A stretch of DNA of 64,000 bases from Streptococcus oralis. GTDB taxonomy: Bacteria; Bacillota; Bacilli; Lactobacillales; Streptococcaceae. The notes beneath the pieces are model-generated. The model worked only from the letters and a program-made list of their open reading frames with translations, made no database searches and was not told the DNA's origin. The stretch spans positions 1,275,501-1,339,500 of the forward strand of contig NZ_CP046524.1 in the NCBI RefSeq assembly GCF_021497945.1, written 5' to 3'. This document shows, in pieces, positions 17,631-27,236 of the stretch. How positions within the stretch are numbered: position 1 is the stretch's first letter; every line of letters starts with the position of its first letter. Position numbers and translations under genes: made by a program.

Positions 17631-18542
17631 TCATGCAACCTTCCGTTTGTTTGCTATCAACAAATCTTTCAAAGAAATGATGGTTACCGCAAGTAAAATC
17701 ATAGCCATACCGACAAAATCAATCGCGTAGAATTGCTCCTTCATAATCAGAAAAGCAAAGAAAACAGCTGATATGGGCTCTATGGAAGCCAATAAACTAG
17801 ACTTAACAGGGCCTATCAAACTAGCTCCCTTTAGAAAAGCTGTGTAGGCAAATACTGTGCCAATAATGATAATGCCAGCAAATGCAAAGAGAAAATCCAA
17901 GCTGGTCGGTATACTGGCCTGCAAAACTCCTGTGAAGGGAATAGCCCCTACACCAGAAATAACCATGCCTACACCAATCACCAAAATACTGCCCCACTTC
18001 TTAATCAAAGCGATGGGAAGGATAATATATAGGGCATAGGTCAAGGCTGAAAAGAGGCCCCAGAAAAGACCAGCAGGTGTGACAGACAACTGGTCAAGTT
18101 CCCCATGCGTCGCGATAAGAAAAGTTCCTCCAATTGCTAAAACAATCGAAACAATCTCAGCCAGAGTTGGTGCCACCCTGTCCGTGATACAAGTATAAAT
18201 CAAGATCCCAACGGGGCATACATACTGGAGAACTGTCGCCGTTCCAGCATTGGTTTCCTGAATGGCAGAAAGATAGGCAAACTGGTTTAAGAAAAGTCCA
18301 AACAAGGCAAATAACAGCAGAGATAAGAGACTTTTTCTGTCTTTTAAAAAAGATAGGAGTTTATCCTTTGCAGTTGCATAGGATAAGAATACCAGTGCCA
18401 ATCCTGCAATGATAAGTCGCAGATTGGTCAAGACTAGAGCAGAAATCCCGTGTGCCATCAGGTATTGGCCACTGGTTCCAGACAAGCCCCAAGAAATCCC
18501 TGCCACTACTGTAAATAGCGTTCCTTTTACGGTTTTTGACAT
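17631..18542 (-). CDS. EamA-family (DMT) transporter
   Basis: The 303-residue protein has ten predicted membrane helices in two EamA repeats. The first starts at GTLFTVVAGISWGLSGTSGQ and the second at GLFWGLFSALTYALYIILP. DMT permeases export or import amino acids, nucleotides or other metabolites; the substrate cannot be told here. It starts 8 nt after the serine hydrolase gene ends, so it is cotranscribed with cppA and the hydrolase. Confidence 0.88.
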   Translation of the reverse strand: MSKTVKGTLFTVVAGISWGLSGTSGQYLMAHGISALVLTNLRLIIAGLALVFLSYATAKDKLLSFLKDRKSLLSLLLFALFGLFLNQFAYLSAIQETNAGTATVLQYVCPVGILIYTCITDRVAPTLAEIVSIVLAIGGTFLIATHGELDQLSVTPAGLFWGLFSALTYALYIILPIALIKKWGSILVIGVGMVISGVGAIPFTGVLQASIPTSLDFLFAFAGIIIIGTVFAYTAFLKGASLIGPVKSSLLASIEPISAVFFAFLIMKEQFYAIDFVGMAMILLAVTIISLKDLLIANKRKVA

Positions 18543-18550
18543 TCTTCTCC

Positions 18551-19486
18551 CTACCTTTCCCTACGAATCATATCCATGACTTGGTTTCGATCGATTATCC
18601 ACTGGGCACGCTCATCCTTCTCATACGTTCGATTGGATAAAAGGATAGCGGCTTCCTGTTTCTCTCGGTTCCACATGATGAAGGTACCTGTATAGCCCGT
18701 ATGGTCCAGCCAGTCTCCCTCCAGATTCCAGGCTAGCGAACGCTCCTTATCATCTAAGGGAGAGTAATTTCGGCTCAAATTTTCAGCAAAATCATCTTTC
18801 AAGTAATGCTCCAGAAAGATTTGCAAATCCTTAACAGTTGAAAATAAACCAGCACTTCCAGCATGTTTTCCTAAAAGACGAGCTTTGGGATCGTGAATGA
18901 TTCCGGCCTCCACCCCTCTCATTGTTGGTACAGCACGCTCAACGGGGCCAAACATGGTTTCCTTCATCTCCCATGGTTCCAAAACTTGCTTCTGTATGAT
19001 CTGATCCAAATCTTGGTCAAAGATTTTTTCCAAAAGAAAGCCTAAGAGTAAAAAGTGAACATCCGAATAGAGGAAGGCTGCCTGACTTCGTCTGTTGAGG
19101 TGAAACATGGCTTCTTTTAATTCAGTAGCTGTCAAGAGATCCCGATTGGGAATAAAGGGATCTAAGTCTGTAGCATGGGTCAGAAGTTGCCGTATAGTAA
19201 TATCTGGGTAATCACACTCAGCTAAAAAATCCGTCACTGGTCGCTCAATATCTAATTTGCCCTGCTGCCACAAGAAGGTGAAGATTGTCCCAACTCCCAC
19301 AACCTTACTCACACTGGCTAGGTCATAGACTAGCCCTGACTCAGTTTTCAAACCTTTCTCAGGATCACTCAATCCTAGATAAGACTCTTTCCATTCACCA
19401 TCCTTATAATACGCAAAAGAGGCCCCGGGATAAATCCCTGCCTCGATTTGATCTTCTATTTTTCTTTGAATTTTTTCCCACTTCAT
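18551..19486 (-). CDS. Serine hydrolase of the class C beta-lactamase/PBP4* family
   Basis: This 311-residue protein has the three active-site elements: LASVSKVVG (Ser-x-x-Lys, residue about 58), LYSDVHF (Tyr-x-Asp in place of Tyr-x-Asn) and DHTGYTG (His-Thr-Gly in place of Lys-Thr-Gly). It has no signal peptide, so it is probably cytosolic. Such proteins are usually esterases or D-peptidases; resistance to beta-lactams should not be assumed. ATGA overlap couples it to cppA. Confidence 0.85.
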   Translation of the reverse strand: MKWEKIQRKIEDQIEAGIYPGASFAYYKDGEWKESYLGLSDPEKGLKTESGLVYDLASVSKVVGVGTIFTFLWQQGKLDIERPVTDFLAECDYPDITIRQLLTHATDLDPFIPNRDLLTATELKEAMFHLNRRSQAAFLYSDVHFLLLGFLLEKIFDQDLDQIIQKQVLEPWEMKETMFGPVERAVPTMRGVEAGIIHDPKARLLGKHAGSAGLFSTVKDLQIFLEHYLKDDFAENLSRNYSPLDDKERSLAWNLEGDWLDHTGYTGTFIMWNREKQEAAILLSNRTYEKDERAQWIIDRNQVMDMIRRER

Positions 19487-20208
19487 GCTTCTTCAAACCA
19501 CAATTCAATGTTATTGGTATCTTTACCAAGGAAGAATTTTTCAGACTTGGGAACAAAATAGCCTGTCTTTTCAAATTTCTGACGAAGACTGGTTAAATCA
19601 AAATTCTTTACTAAAAATTTTAGCATAGACAAGTCCCAGGTAACATTGTTTTCAACAGTCAAATCTGGACCTTGCCCTTCCGTAAAGGTGATAACTGTCC
19701 CAACTTTTTCAGGATCGAGTATACTCTCCGTCCCCTCAGGAAAACGCAACTCCATAGAAATCTCAAATTGACTCAAGTATTTTATACCTGTACTTGAAGA
19801 AAATTCAGGAACAGTTTCCAGTGGAACCAAATCTTTAATATGATTTTCCGCATGAACAAGAATCACATCCTGTTCAGGAGAAACAATCTCAAAAGCATAA
19901 CCACGGCTTCCTTTAAATAGGCGAGGAAGAGACTTCATCTGTGAAAGAAGATCCTCAATTTCAGAAGGATTCTTAACTTTTACAATGAGTCTAGCTAGTT
20001 TCTTAAGCCCTTCAACTCGCCGAGTTCGCATACTGGGAGCCTCTTCGAGAATCAACTTCTCAATACCTGATTGGTCACCAAGTGAAAGGAAAGCAGATTC
20101 TTCTAATAAGGGCTTCATCCCAAGAGTTTCAATGTAAAATTTTTCATTTAATTTTCGGTTATTGACCTTCAAAGTCGGAATAATTTGTATCATTTGATTT
20201 GCATTCAT
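19483..20208 (-). CDS. cppA: CppA family protein (putative C3-degrading proteinase, VOC fold)
   Basis: The 241-residue protein begins MNANQMIQIIPTLKVNNRK, the CppA N-terminal glyoxalase-like half, and ends with FFLGKDTNNIELWFEEA from the CppA C-terminal half. The name comes from reports of complement C3 degradation in streptococci. No protease motif or signal peptide is visible, so a cytosolic VOC-type role is equally possible. I chose ATG 20208, which has GGAGGAA 5 nt upstream. It overlaps the serine hydrolase gene by four bases. Confidence 0.85.
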   Translation of the reverse strand: MNANQMIQIIPTLKVNNRKLNEKFYIETLGMKPLLEESAFLSLGDQSGIEKLILEEAPSMRTRRVEGLKKLARLIVKVKNPSEIEDLLSQMKSLPRLFKGSRGYAFEIVSPEQDVILVHAENHIKDLVPLETVPEFSSSTGIKYLSQFEISMELRFPEGTESILDPEKVGTVITFTEGQGPDLTVENNVTWDLSMLKFLVKNFDLTSLRQKFEKTGYFVPKSEKFFLGKDTNNIELWFEEA

Positions 20209-20297
20209 AGCTTCCTCCAACTCTTTTATTTTAAAGGATTTTAGGATTTTTTACAAGCTATTCCACTTAAATTCTAGAATTTTTTACAAAAATTTCC

Positions 20298-20326
20298 GAT
20301 AAAAAAACTGGGGTTCCCCAGTTTCA
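20298..20326 (-). terminator. Terminator of the aquaglyceroporin gene
   Basis: GAAACTGGGG-AA-CCCCAGTTT followed by TTTTT on the minus strand, directly after the stop codon. Confidence 0.85.
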
Positions 20327-20331
20327 TTTTA

Positions 20332-21201
20332 TTATAGGTAAAGTAGTTTAAAGACTGCTACTGCTGCAATACCAGCTGCGATTGGTGCTACAACTGGAAC
20401 CCATGCATACCACCATTTTGAATCACCCTTGTGTTGACCAAGAACTGATTTTGGAAGGAGTTCGTGAAGAAGACGTGGTCCGAAGTCACGAGCCGGATTC
20501 AAACCAGGTCCAGTAGGTCCACCAAGTGAAGTTACCAAGGCCATCACTAGGAAACCAAGTGCCAAGTGAGCAACTGAAAGTCCAGCAGCTGTGTGTGGTG
20601 CTACTTGAGCTTTTACTGCCAATTCACTTAAGTCAACAGTTTGACCAGCTTGAGTAGCCATTTGTTTCATGTATTGAAGAACCTCAGCACCGAAGAAGTT
20701 TTTAGTCAAACCAAGCGCTGCAAAGAAAAGAACAAATGAACCTACAAACTCATTTAGGAAGCCGTTAACAGTAGCTGCAAAACGTGATTCTTTTGTACCG
20801 TGGTCAATGCTTGAAATCGTTGAGAAAGTACCCAAGATATTGTTTGGGTTTTCTGTTTTCAAGTAGTATGGACGGTGAGTCGCTACAACCAAAGCTTGAC
20901 CAAAAATTGCCCCCAAAACTTGTGCTAGAATGTAAAATGGTACTTGATCCCAAGAGAAAAGTCCGCTAACAGCAAGTCCAAGAGTGAAAGCTGGGTTGAT
21001 GTGGTTACCAGAAACGTTACCGAACATCAAGGCCGGGATCATAACCCCCATACCATAACCAACAGCGATAACAAGCCAGCCACTTTGGTGACCTTTCGTA
21101 CCTTTAAGTTCAACGTTGGCAACTGCACCATTTCCAAGAATGATCAAAATAGCAGTTCCCAAAAATTCAGTGGCATATTTAATAGCCCATGTAAAATCCA
21201 T
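20332..21201 (-). CDS. glpF: Aquaglyceroporin (MIP family)
   Basis: The 289-residue channel has six membrane helices and both half-helix signatures: SGNHINPAFTLGLAVSG (NPA, residue about 68) and PTGPGLNPARDFGPR (NPA, residue about 230). The Asp after the second NPAR indicates a glycerol-type pore. Insertions around residues 110-135 and 175-200 are typical of the lactic-acid-bacterial GlpF subfamily. It has its own promoter (TTGCGA-17-TAGAAT on the minus strand) and terminator. No glycerol kinase is adjacent. Confidence 0.92.
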   Translation of the reverse strand: MDFTWAIKYATEFLGTAILIILGNGAVANVELKGTKGHQSGWLVIAVGYGMGVMIPALMFGNVSGNHINPAFTLGLAVSGLFSWDQVPFYILAQVLGAIFGQALVVATHRPYYLKTENPNNILGTFSTISSIDHGTKESRFAATVNGFLNEFVGSFVLFFAALGLTKNFFGAEVLQYMKQMATQAGQTVDLSELAVKAQVAPHTAAGLSVAHLALGFLVMALVTSLGGPTGPGLNPARDFGPRLLHELLPKSVLGQHKGDSKWWYAWVPVVAPIAAGIAAVAVFKLLYL

Positions 21202-21319
21202 TTGATAGATTCTCCTTAATTTTTTTTAGACAATCCTTATTCTATCAATTTTTAGGCCTTTTCGCAACCGATTTTCTAAAAGAATCTCTGGAAAACGCTT
21301 TATTTAACTTATCTTTAAG

Positions 21320-21358
21320 AAAAGGACAAAAGAAGTCAAACTTCTTTCATCCTTTTCG
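21320..21358 (-). terminator. Terminator of the ATP-grasp/esterase group
   Basis: AAAAGGAT-AAAGAAGT pairs with ACTTCTTT-TCCTTTT on the minus strand right after the ATP-grasp stop codon. Confidence 0.75.
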
Positions 21359-22525
21359 TTACTCCTGACGTTGACCAAAGTCTGCTAACATCTGATCCAG
21401 CTCCTCACGACTTGGAGTTGTCAACATATAGAGAATATCTCCTTGTAACTCTGCAAAGGCTGCTGGCATGATTTTCTTAGCCTTAAAACCTCCTTGGTAT
21501 TTAGCTAGTAACTCCTCTTCTGAGTAAACATAATGAGAACTTAAACGCCGAGCAGTCGCCAAGCAATAGAGGGGTTCAAAATATGAACCAGGGAACGGCT
21601 CTCCTGCTACGATAGCCGCATAACCTCGGTAGAGGTCAAAAGAGTGGGCATAATTGTAAACATCAATCGTAAAGCCACCCGCAGGACGGTTATTGTACTC
21701 AATGGCAATATAATCGTCTCCTTCGCGGAAGAATTCGATATGGAAGAAACGTTCCTTCATGCCAAATTCTTTGACAATGGCTTCACCATACTTACGCAAT
21801 TTTGGATCCATATCCTTGAGAACATAATAAGCATTGTCCATCTTGTAAAGCATGAGATCCAGTGGTGTGTGGGCATAGTTGAAAGTTGTCGAAAAGACAA
21901 TATTGCCATCCTTGTCCACTAGTCCATCAAAGGTACAGATTTCGCTAGAAGTGACAAATTTTTCAAAGAAATAGACGGTTGAATGGTCCCATTCTGCCTT
22001 AAAACGGTCCACATCTGTTTGGTTTTCAAGTTTAAAGGTTGCTGCTGCTCCCACACCGTTGTCTGGTTTGGCAATCAATGGTAAACCGATCTCCTCCACA
22101 GCCTGAGCTACATCGGTTTCTGTCTTAATCACGGCTCCCGGAACAACAGGTACTCCTGCCTTTTGGAAATGTTTTTTCATTTCAGACTTAAACTTGGTCT
22201 TTTTGAGGTCATCGGGTTTAGCACCACAGACATTGAATTGCTCACGAAGGGCTGCATCCAGCTCTAACCAATATTCATTGTGAGACTCGATACGGTCAAT
22301 TGGTCCGTGCTTGTAAATAAGAAAGGCAACTGCACGTTTGACTTCATCCAAATTTTCAAGATCATTTACTCGGAAGTACTCGGTCAGGCTATTGCGCAAG
22401 GGCTCATCCAATTGTTCGTAGGGTTCTTGACCGATACCCAGCACCGTGATTCCCTTATTTGCTAACTCAATTGTAAACTGTTGAAAATTTTGTGGATAGT
22501 AGGGGGAGATAACAAGGTAATTCAT
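21359..22525 (-). CDS. ATP-grasp carboxylate-amine ligase family protein (carbamoyl-phosphate synthase-like)
   Basis: The 388-residue protein has an N-terminal Rossmann-like domain (MNYLVISPYYPQNFQQFTIE) and an ATP-grasp domain with GLPLIAKPDNGVGAAATFKL (residue about 148) and the metal site IAIEYNNRPAGG (residue about 276). The fold ligates a carboxylate to an amine or thiol; the substrate is unknown. Start ATG 22525 has AAAGGAG. It is the third gene after two alpha/beta-hydrolase genes, separated by 12 nt, so the three probably act together. Confidence 0.82.
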   Translation of the reverse strand: MNYLVISPYYPQNFQQFTIELANKGITVLGIGQEPYEQLDEPLRNSLTEYFRVNDLENLDEVKRAVAFLIYKHGPIDRIESHNEYWLELDAALREQFNVCGAKPDDLKKTKFKSEMKKHFQKAGVPVVPGAVIKTETDVAQAVEEIGLPLIAKPDNGVGAAATFKLENQTDVDRFKAEWDHSTVYFFEKFVTSSEICTFDGLVDKDGNIVFSTTFNYAHTPLDLMLYKMDNAYYVLKDMDPKLRKYGEAIVKEFGMKERFFHIEFFREGDDYIAIEYNNRPAGGFTIDVYNYAHSFDLYRGYAAIVAGEPFPGSYFEPLYCLATARRLSSHYVYSEEELLAKYQGGFKAKKIMPAAFAELQGDILYMLTTPSREELDQMLADFGQRQE

Positions 22526-22537
22526 AGGCAACTCCTT

Positions 22538-23278
22538 TTATAGATACAGATGACCGAGGAAGTGGGGCATTTGTTTGCGCCACCAATCCCAGTCATGAGC
22601 GACATCATATCCCCACTCTGCAAACCAAGCAGGGATTTGTTTCTGGTCAAAAGCTTCTTTGAGTTTGTAGTAGGATGGCAAACCATCGTGCTCCCAAGCC
22701 CCAAGACCGGTACAAACTATAATTTCTGCCTGACGGTAGCGATCAATAAACCAACTATCATTCTGGTTCCAGATATAGTCAACTGGTGAGTTTTGATAAA
22801 TGGCGTCGTCATTGTAATAATCACCAACAAAGAATCGTGCATCGTAGACACCGCTGAGAGCAATCACCTTGGTAAAGACATCTGGATGCTGGAGAAAGAA
22901 ATTGAGGGCATGATAGGCTCCCATAGAGCAACCGGTCGTCATCATGCCATCAAACCAACCTGTCTTGTGCTTGATAAAAGGAATGGCTTCCTCAATCACA
23001 TAGCGTTCGTAGGCGCGATGCATCTCCGCCTGGTCATGACCATTTTTCCAAGTAGCCAACCAGCTCTCACTGTCAACACTGGATAGCGTAAAGAACTGCA
23101 CCCGACCCTCTTCGATAAAGGAAGCGCAAGCATCAATCATACCAAAATCATAATATTCGTTGTGACTACCTCCAGATGAAGCAAAAACAACAACTGGAAT
23201 CCCAGCATGTCCATAACGGTTGAGGTACATTTCGCGGTTGAGGTGACCACTCCAGTGGCTGAGGTTTTCAATATGCAT
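22538..23278 (-). CDS. Esterase (EstD/enterochelin esterase-like alpha/beta hydrolase) 1
   Basis: The 246-residue hydrolase has the nucleophile elbow TTGCSMGAYHALNF (residue about 125) and a C-terminal DVAHDWDWWRKQMPHF that should supply the catalytic His. No signal peptide. It lies between the second esterase and the ATP-grasp ligase, with about 20 nt upstream and 12 nt downstream. The natural ester is unknown. Confidence 0.82.
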   Translation of the reverse strand: MHIENLSHWSGHLNREMYLNRYGHAGIPVVVFASSGGSHNEYYDFGMIDACASFIEEGRVQFFTLSSVDSESWLATWKNGHDQAEMHRAYERYVIEEAIPFIKHKTGWFDGMMTTGCSMGAYHALNFFLQHPDVFTKVIALSGVYDARFFVGDYYNDDAIYQNSPVDYIWNQNDSWFIDRYRQAEIIVCTGLGAWEHDGLPSYYKLKEAFDQKQIPAWFAEWGYDVAHDWDWWRKQMPHFLGHLYL

Positions 23279-23298
23279 TGGCTTTCTCCTTTCTTAAC

Positions 23299-24123
23299 TT
23301 ACCATTTCTCTGCAAAAAATCGGAGACAGTCTGGTAAATTTTCCGACCATGGAATCTCACTATGGATGGCACCAGACTGAACTTTTAAGACAAGATTATC
23401 CAAGCCTACTCCACCTGCAATCAAATCATAGTAATAGCGAAGCGATGAGTCGATATAGGCTTGCTTGATATTGCCAGCCATCAAGGTCTTGTCCGTATCG
23501 TCTGCTTCTTCTGTTCCTACATAAATGAAAATGCGCTGATCAGGCGACAATTTCTTACGCTCGATGTAGCGGTTAAAGGCTTCTTGGTGGAGCCAGTTGG
23601 CAGATGAAAAGACTCCTAGACAACCAATTCTCTCTTGGTACTCTAGTCCGATAAACTGGGTAATATTGCCTCCTAGTGACGAACCAATCATGGCCGTATG
23701 CTGGCGATCAGCTTTGGTACGGTAGGTCTCATCGATAAAGGGCTTAACCACCTCCATGACAAACTCGGCATACTCCACGCCCTTACCGCCAAACTGTTGA
23801 CCTGGAATAGGAGATTCTTGAAACTTCCAAGCTGCGTACTCATGCATCCGCCCCAAACCATCATTGTCAATGGCAACCACAATCATGCGACTGATGTCAG
23901 GATTCCGCTTAATAGCCGGAATAATCTTCCATGAATGACCAATGAAAGACTCCTTGCTGTAAAAGACATTTTGCCCGTCATGAAAGTAAACAACAGGGTA
24001 AAAACTGTCTGTATCTTTCTCATAATCCTTAGGAAGAAGAACACGCACACGACGCTCTTTTCCAGTATAAGGCACCTTAAGTTTGTGTTCTTTCATTTTT
24101 AAATAAAAGTAGGAATGATTCAT
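23299..24123 (-). CDS. Esterase (EstD family alpha/beta hydrolase) 2
   Basis: The 274-residue protein shows the oxyanion HDGQNVFYSKES segment, the nucleophile elbow MIGSSLGGNITQF (residue about 150) and AIHSEIPWSENLP as the likely catalytic His region. I chose ATG 24123; the upstream TTG 24147 in the same frame adds eight residues. An extended -10 (TGGTATAAT, -10 at 24159-24164) precedes it, so it is the first gene of the esterase-esterase-ATP-grasp unit. Confidence 0.8.
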   Translation of the reverse strand: MNHSYFYLKMKEHKLKVPYTGKERRVRVLLPKDYEKDTDSFYPVVYFHDGQNVFYSKESFIGHSWKIIPAIKRNPDISRMIVVAIDNDGLGRMHEYAAWKFQESPIPGQQFGGKGVEYAEFVMEVVKPFIDETYRTKADRQHTAMIGSSLGGNITQFIGLEYQERIGCLGVFSSANWLHQEAFNRYIERKKLSPDQRIFIYVGTEEADDTDKTLMAGNIKQAYIDSSLRYYYDLIAGGVGLDNLVLKVQSGAIHSEIPWSENLPDCLRFFAEKW

Positions 24124-24259
24124 TGTCAGAAAACTCTCTATATTCAAAATTTTATCTTATTATACCATAAAAATAGAAAAAAAGTCAGTAATTGTCCATT
24201 TTAAGGATAAATAACTAACTTTTTTCATTTAATATTCTAAATTCTTCTGGTTTTTCTGA

Positions 24260-25474
24260 TTAGAGGAGGTTGTCAATTAACTCATCGACAGCATCTTTTT
24301 CAGCCTGAGGCGTGATCTTAGTAATCATAATTCCAGCCACTGCTCGCTCAACCAAACCTTCAACATCCATCCATTTTTCATACTTCTCAGCATTCTCTAT
24401 CTTAGGATTGGTCTTAGGACGATCAGGCGCAAAAATAGTACAGCAGTCCTCAAACGGCTGGATAGAAATTTCAAAGGTATCGATTTCCTGAGCGATGTCA
24501 ATGATTTCCAACTTGTCCATAGTGACCACAGGGCGGATGATGGGAGTGTTGGTCACAGCGTTGATAGCCTGCATACTTTCCAAGGTCTGGCTCGCTACTT
24601 GACCTAGACTCTCACCATTGATGATGACCAGACCCTTTCTCACCTCACGGATACGGTCAGTAATCCGCATCATAAAACGACGTGTCAAAGTCATGAGATA
24701 GGCTTCTGGCGCCTTTGCCTTGATTTCTTCTTGAATCTCTGTGAAAGGAACTTCGATAAACTGGATATTGCCACCAAACTTGGTCAATTTACGGGTCAAA
24801 TCTTGGGCCTTCTTGAGAGCTCCAGGACTAGTGTATGGTGGGCTGGCAAAGTGAACGGCTTCAATATCCACCCCACGTTTAAGGGCTAGATAACCTGCTA
24901 CAGGTGAGTCAATCCCTCCTGACAACATGAGCATTCCCTTACCAGAAGTACCCACTGGCAAACCACCTGCTCCCCGAATAGTTTCATAGGAAAGATAGGC
25001 CGCCTCCTCACGAATCTCCACTTGAAGAGTGATATCAGGATTTTTCATCTGGGCTTGAATAGTTGGGATTACGTCGAAAACAGCTTCACCAAGCGTTTGG
25101 TTGAGTTCACGACTGTCGAGTTCAAAGTTGTGGTCACTACGTCTACTAGAGATTTTAAAGGTCATGCCCTCCTTGTAGATGTCCTGCATAATCTCTTGGA
25201 CAGCAGCCTTAAGCGTCGCAACAGATTTTTCGACCTTATAAACGGGAGAAAAGTTTTGAATCCCGAAGACTTGTTTGAGTGATTCTGCAACTGCTGTGTA
25301 ATCGGCTCCATTCAGGTAAACGTGGGCACGGTCGCGATCAGCGGTTACCTTAACTTGGGGATAGATGGACAAAACGTCCGAAATGTTATTGCGAAGTTTA
25401 TGGATGAAACGCATACGGTTTTTGCCTTTTGTTGATAGCTCTCCGTAGCGAATCATAATTTCTGAATACTGCAT
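24260..25474 (-). CDS. thiI: tRNA 4-thiouridine synthetase ThiI
   Basis: The 404-residue protein has ferredoxin-like and THUMP domains (residues 1-165) followed by the PP-loop ATP pyrophosphatase domain with [15 protein letters not shown]. The C-terminal rhodanese domain found in E. coli ThiI is absent, as in other Firmicutes. ThiI adenylates U8 of tRNA and installs sulfur from a partner cysteine desulfurase, here encoded 8 nt upstream. Confidence 0.95.
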   Translation of the reverse strand: MQYSEIMIRYGELSTKGKNRMRFIHKLRNNISDVLSIYPQVKVTADRDRAHVYLNGADYTAVAESLKQVFGIQNFSPVYKVEKSVATLKAAVQEIMQDIYKEGMTFKISSRRSDHNFELDSRELNQTLGEAVFDVIPTIQAQMKNPDITLQVEIREEAAYLSYETIRGAGGLPVGTSGKGMLMLSGGIDSPVAGYLALKRGVDIEAVHFASPPYTSPGALKKAQDLTRKLTKFGGNIQFIEVPFTEIQEEIKAKAPEAYLMTLTRRFMMRITDRIREVRKGLVIINGESLGQVASQTLESMQAINAVTNTPIIRPVVTMDKLEIIDIAQEIDTFEISIQPFEDCCTIFAPDRPKTNPKIENAEKYEKWMDVEGLVERAVAGIMITKITPQAEKDAVDELIDNLL

Positions 25475-25482
25475 GAATGCTC

Positions 25483-26625
25483 CTATCTTACTTTTCTAGT
25501 TTGATTGTAAATCAATTTTAGCTTGGTCAAAAACTGCTCGACCTGACTCATATCATTTTCAAGGTCTAGGCTTAGGCGAACAGCTGACTGGGCTTTATCC
25601 TTGTCCACTCCCATGGCAATCAAGGTACCTGCGGGTTTTCCAGCCTTGGACGAACAAGCAGAGGTTGTGGAAATAAAAATATCATATTCCTCAAAAGCGT
25701 GAACAATGACTTCACCTCGAACACCCTTGATTCCAAAAGTCAGGATATGAGGGGCAAAGTCTTCCTCGTCTGAAAAGACTAAAATGTCTGGATAATCTAA
25801 AAGAGCTTGGCGAATAACTTCCTTCATCTGCCCTGTCTTACTAGTAAAGATATCCAGCTTTTCTATAGACAAACGGAGAGCCTTGGCAGTCGCTGCAATC
25901 CCTGCCACATTTTCAGTTGTCGAGCGATAATCGCGCTCTTGACCACCACCTGTCAAAAGAGGAGCAATCTTCTTGCCAGACTTGATATAGACAAAGCCAA
26001 CTCCTCGAACACCATGAAACTTATGACTTGAGAAGGTTGCAAAATCCACCCGATCCGTTAAATACTCTTCTGTCGGAATCTTGGCAAGAGCTTGGACTGC
26101 ATCCACGTGGAAGGAAATGGTCGGCTTGTCTGCCAAAAGTTTTGAAATAGCTTCAATGGGCTGGATAGAGCCGATTTCATTGTTCACAGCCATGACTGAA
26201 ACAAGCGTCGTATCAGGTCGTATCAAATTCGCTAGTGCCTCAACATCCACAAACCCTTTCTCATCAACTGGAGCAAAATCCACCTCAAACCCTTGACTTT
26301 TCAGCCAGAGGGCTGATTCCTTAACTGCTGGATGTTCAATGGCTGATACGATGATGTGCTTGCCAAACTGGGCTTTTTCAAAGGCTACACCTTTAATGAC
26401 CCAGTTATCTCCTTCTGTTCCACCAGAGGTAAAGAAGATTTCGTCACTTTTCTTACCAATCAAATCCGCAATTTGCTGACGGGAAGCATCTAAAATTCGT
26501 GTTGCCTGATCTCCCAAACGATGGAGACTAGATGGATTTCCTACAATTTTTGAAGCGACCTGCATATAGGTTTCAAGGGCTTCAGAATAGGGCTTGGTTG
26601 TTGCCGAATTATCAAAGTAAATCAT
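25483..26625 (-). CDS. Cysteine desulfurase (NifS/IscS-like, partner of ThiI)
   Basis: The 380-residue class V aminotransferase has the N-terminal [12 protein letters not shown], the PLP lysine in [14 protein letters not shown] (residue about 203) and the catalytic Cys loop [15 protein letters not shown] (residue about 322). The pairing with thiI 8 nt downstream matches the NifZ-ThiI arrangement of Firmicutes and points to tRNA thiolation rather than general Fe-S assembly. Confidence 0.92.
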   Translation of the reverse strand: MIYFDNSATTKPYSEALETYMQVASKIVGNPSSLHRLGDQATRILDASRQQIADLIGKKSDEIFFTSGGTEGDNWVIKGVAFEKAQFGKHIIVSAIEHPAVKESALWLKSQGFEVDFAPVDEKGFVDVEALANLIRPDTTLVSVMAVNNEIGSIQPIEAISKLLADKPTISFHVDAVQALAKIPTEEYLTDRVDFATFSSHKFHGVRGVGFVYIKSGKKIAPLLTGGGQERDYRSTTENVAGIAATAKALRLSIEKLDIFTSKTGQMKEVIRQALLDYPDILVFSDEEDFAPHILTFGIKGVRGEVIVHAFEEYDIFISTTSACSSKAGKPAGTLIAMGVDKDKAQSAVRLSLDLENDMSQVEQFLTKLKLIYNQTRKVR

Positions 26626-26762
26626 GTTTTTTCACGCTTTCTAAAATCACTCCCTCTATTGTATCATGAAACGAAGCTTGCGACAAGAAAGGGCAAGTCC
26701 TCTTTTTTTAAGATTTTTTTAAAGAAATGAGGTATAATAAATCATAATTAAAGGAGAGTATC

Positions 26763-27188
26763 ATGTCTAACTATCATAGAACTTCAAAACCAAAAACTGA
26801 ACATATCAAAAAGGGGTTTACTGTCTTTCAAAAAACGATTGCTACCATCGGTAGTATCCTTGGTCTAATCACCGCTACTATCACCATTATGAACGCTATG
26901 GATAATAACAAAAACAACAAAAAAGAACCGACGACAACCCAAACAACTGTTGTCAAGGAAATTCAAAAGGAATCCCCTCAGGAAAATACTACACCTAACA
27001 AGGACAACACTTCTACTAAAGAAAGTACCCCGCAAGAAGAAACTTCTCAATCCAACAAGAAAGAGGAGAAAAATGAAGAGCAGAAAACAACAACTCAGGA
27101 CTCTTCTACACCCGCTACAAATAAAGAAACAAGCGATAACGGTACACAGTCAAATACGACGAGTTCTGAAACTAAAACGAACCAGTAA
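26763..27188 (+). CDS. Small membrane-anchored protein with a low-complexity Thr/Lys/Glu-rich tail (DUF6556-like)
   Basis: The 141-residue protein has a basic N-terminus, one hydrophobic segment (TIATIGSILGLITATITIM, residues about 26-45) and a disordered tail of N, K, T, E, Q and S that should lie outside the membrane. There is no LPxTG motif or lipobox. Function unknown; I recall the family as DUF6556, found in streptococci. TATAAT lies near 26735 and AAGGAGAG precedes the ATG. It is convergent with ftsK. Confidence 0.75.
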   Translation: MSNYHRTSKPKTEHIKKGFTVFQKTIATIGSILGLITATITIMNAMDNNKNNKKEPTTTQTTVVKEIQKESPQENTTPNKDNTSTKESTPQEETSQSNKKEEKNEEQKTTTQDSSTPATNKETSDNGTQSNTTSSETKTNQ

Positions 27189-27194
27189 TCACAA

Positions 27195-27236
27195 AAATAG
27201 CTTCCTTCCAGCTTTGGAAAGAAGCTATTTTTTATT
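27195..27236. terminator. Bidirectional terminator between the small anchored protein and ftsK
   Basis: AATAGCTTC-TTCC pairs with GGAA-GAAGCTATT, with A residues before and T residues after. Confidence 0.85.

Noticed and set aside
18551..19486. Beta-lactamase resistance gene
   Set aside because: The motifs are Ser-x-x-Lys, Tyr-x-Asp and His-Thr-Gly, typical of esterase/peptidase relatives. There is no export signal, so resistance is not supported.
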